Both the position numbers and the translations under genes were made by a program. From positions 1-5,613 of the forward strand of contig JAVWCU010000055.1 of the NCBI GenBank assembly GCA_036648855.1: 5,613 bases of DNA. The letters are read 5' to 3'. The notes under the pieces are model-generated. The model was given only the letters and a program-made list of their open reading frames with translations, did no database searches and had not been told where the DNA came from. Origin of the DNA: Faecenecus sp036648855 (GTDB lineage: Bacteria > Bacillota_I > Bacilli_A > RF39 > UBA660). The stretch's first letter is position 1; every line of letters starts with the position of its first letter. This document shows positions 5,305 through 5,613 of the stretch, in pieces.

Positions 5305-5611
5305 AAAAATTGAAAATGATATGGTAGAAGTTGTATGTTCTACAGAATTAAATGATAGAGATTATTTAAATATTGTTTTAGAATTAGAAAAGAATATGTC
5401 AAATAATTATTCTATTTCTTTAAATGAAGCAAGTAATGATACTCTGTATAGTGATTATTTTGAATTATTTGAAGATATTAAAGAAACAGCTAGAGAGTTA
5501 TATCAAACATTGTTTAAGAATGGGTGGTATTCATTAGAGGAAGCAGATAAAGCTAAAGTAAATGAGGCTATTGCTAATATGGAAAGTAGTTTAAAAGAGT
5601 TGGTTGAGTAA
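5297..5611 (+). CDS. CotF-domain spore coat protein
   Basis: This 104-residue soluble protein carries the Coat F domain found in endospore coat proteins. The recognisable core runs from LNDRDYLN (18-25) through ELEKNMSNNY (29-38) and LNEASND (42-48) to LFKNGWYSLEEA (72-83). It is predicted to be an all-alpha bundle and has no signal peptide, as expected for a protein made in the mother cell and deposited on the forespore. B. subtilis CotF is about 160 residues; the shorter length here fits the compact members common in clostridia. ATG 5297 lies inside the last codons of the preceding small gene, an 8-base overlap that suggests translational coupling. The stop codon falls two bases before the window end, so the gene is complete, but whether further coat genes follow cannot be seen. 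Confidence 0.85.
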   Translation: MNKKIENDMVEVVCSTELNDRDYLNIVLELEKNMSNNYSISLNEASNDTLYSDYFELFEDIKETARELYQTLFKNGWYSLEEADKAKVNEAIANMESSLKELVE

Positions 5612-5613
5612 AA

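Overview
The window is low in GC (roughly 30 percent by eye) and tightly packed on the + strand, with standard TGG tryptophan codons, AGGAGG-type ribosome binding sites and TAA or TAG stops. A Clostridia/Bacilli-type CBS-domain pyrophosphatase, a CmpB-like membrane protein and a CotF-type spore coat gene point to an endospore-forming low-GC member of the Bacillota (Firmicutes). The class cannot be settled from this piece alone.

Layout: bases 1-215 are non-coding as far as I can see. They carry a 10-base inverted repeat whose arms both contain TTGACA, and a TATAAT close to the first gene. Five genes then follow in one direction with gaps of 1 to 36 bases: a manganese-dependent inorganic pyrophosphatase with a CBS-DRTGG-CBS regulatory insert (216-1838), a DUF368 polytopic membrane protein of the PopT undecaprenyl-phosphate translocase family (1852-2691), undecaprenyl-diphosphatase UppP/BacA (2693-3508), a ZIP-family metal transporter (3545-4300) and a CmpB-like membrane protein of unknown function (4315-5025). 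A possible internal promoter lies at the end of uppP, just before the ZIP gene. A hairpin with a T-run overlaps the stop codon of the fifth gene and ends this run. After it comes a two-gene spore coat unit: a 70-residue helical protein and a CotF-domain protein whose reading frames overlap by 8 bases.

How the genes may work together: UppP removes one phosphate from undecaprenyl diphosphate on the outer face of the membrane, and DUF368/PopT proteins return undecaprenyl phosphate to the inner face. These two genes are separated by a single base, so two consecutive steps of lipid-carrier recycling are very probably translated together. The cytosolic pyrophosphatase upstream removes PPi, which is released in quantity by isoprenoid chain elongation and other biosynthesis. 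It needs Mn or Co, and the ZIP transporter downstream could supply divalent metal. The carrier-recycling link is well grounded in family knowledge. The PPi and metal links are inference from gene order. The final coat genes look like an independent sporulation unit.

No RNA genes, CRISPR arrays, insertion sequences or phage genes were recognised.
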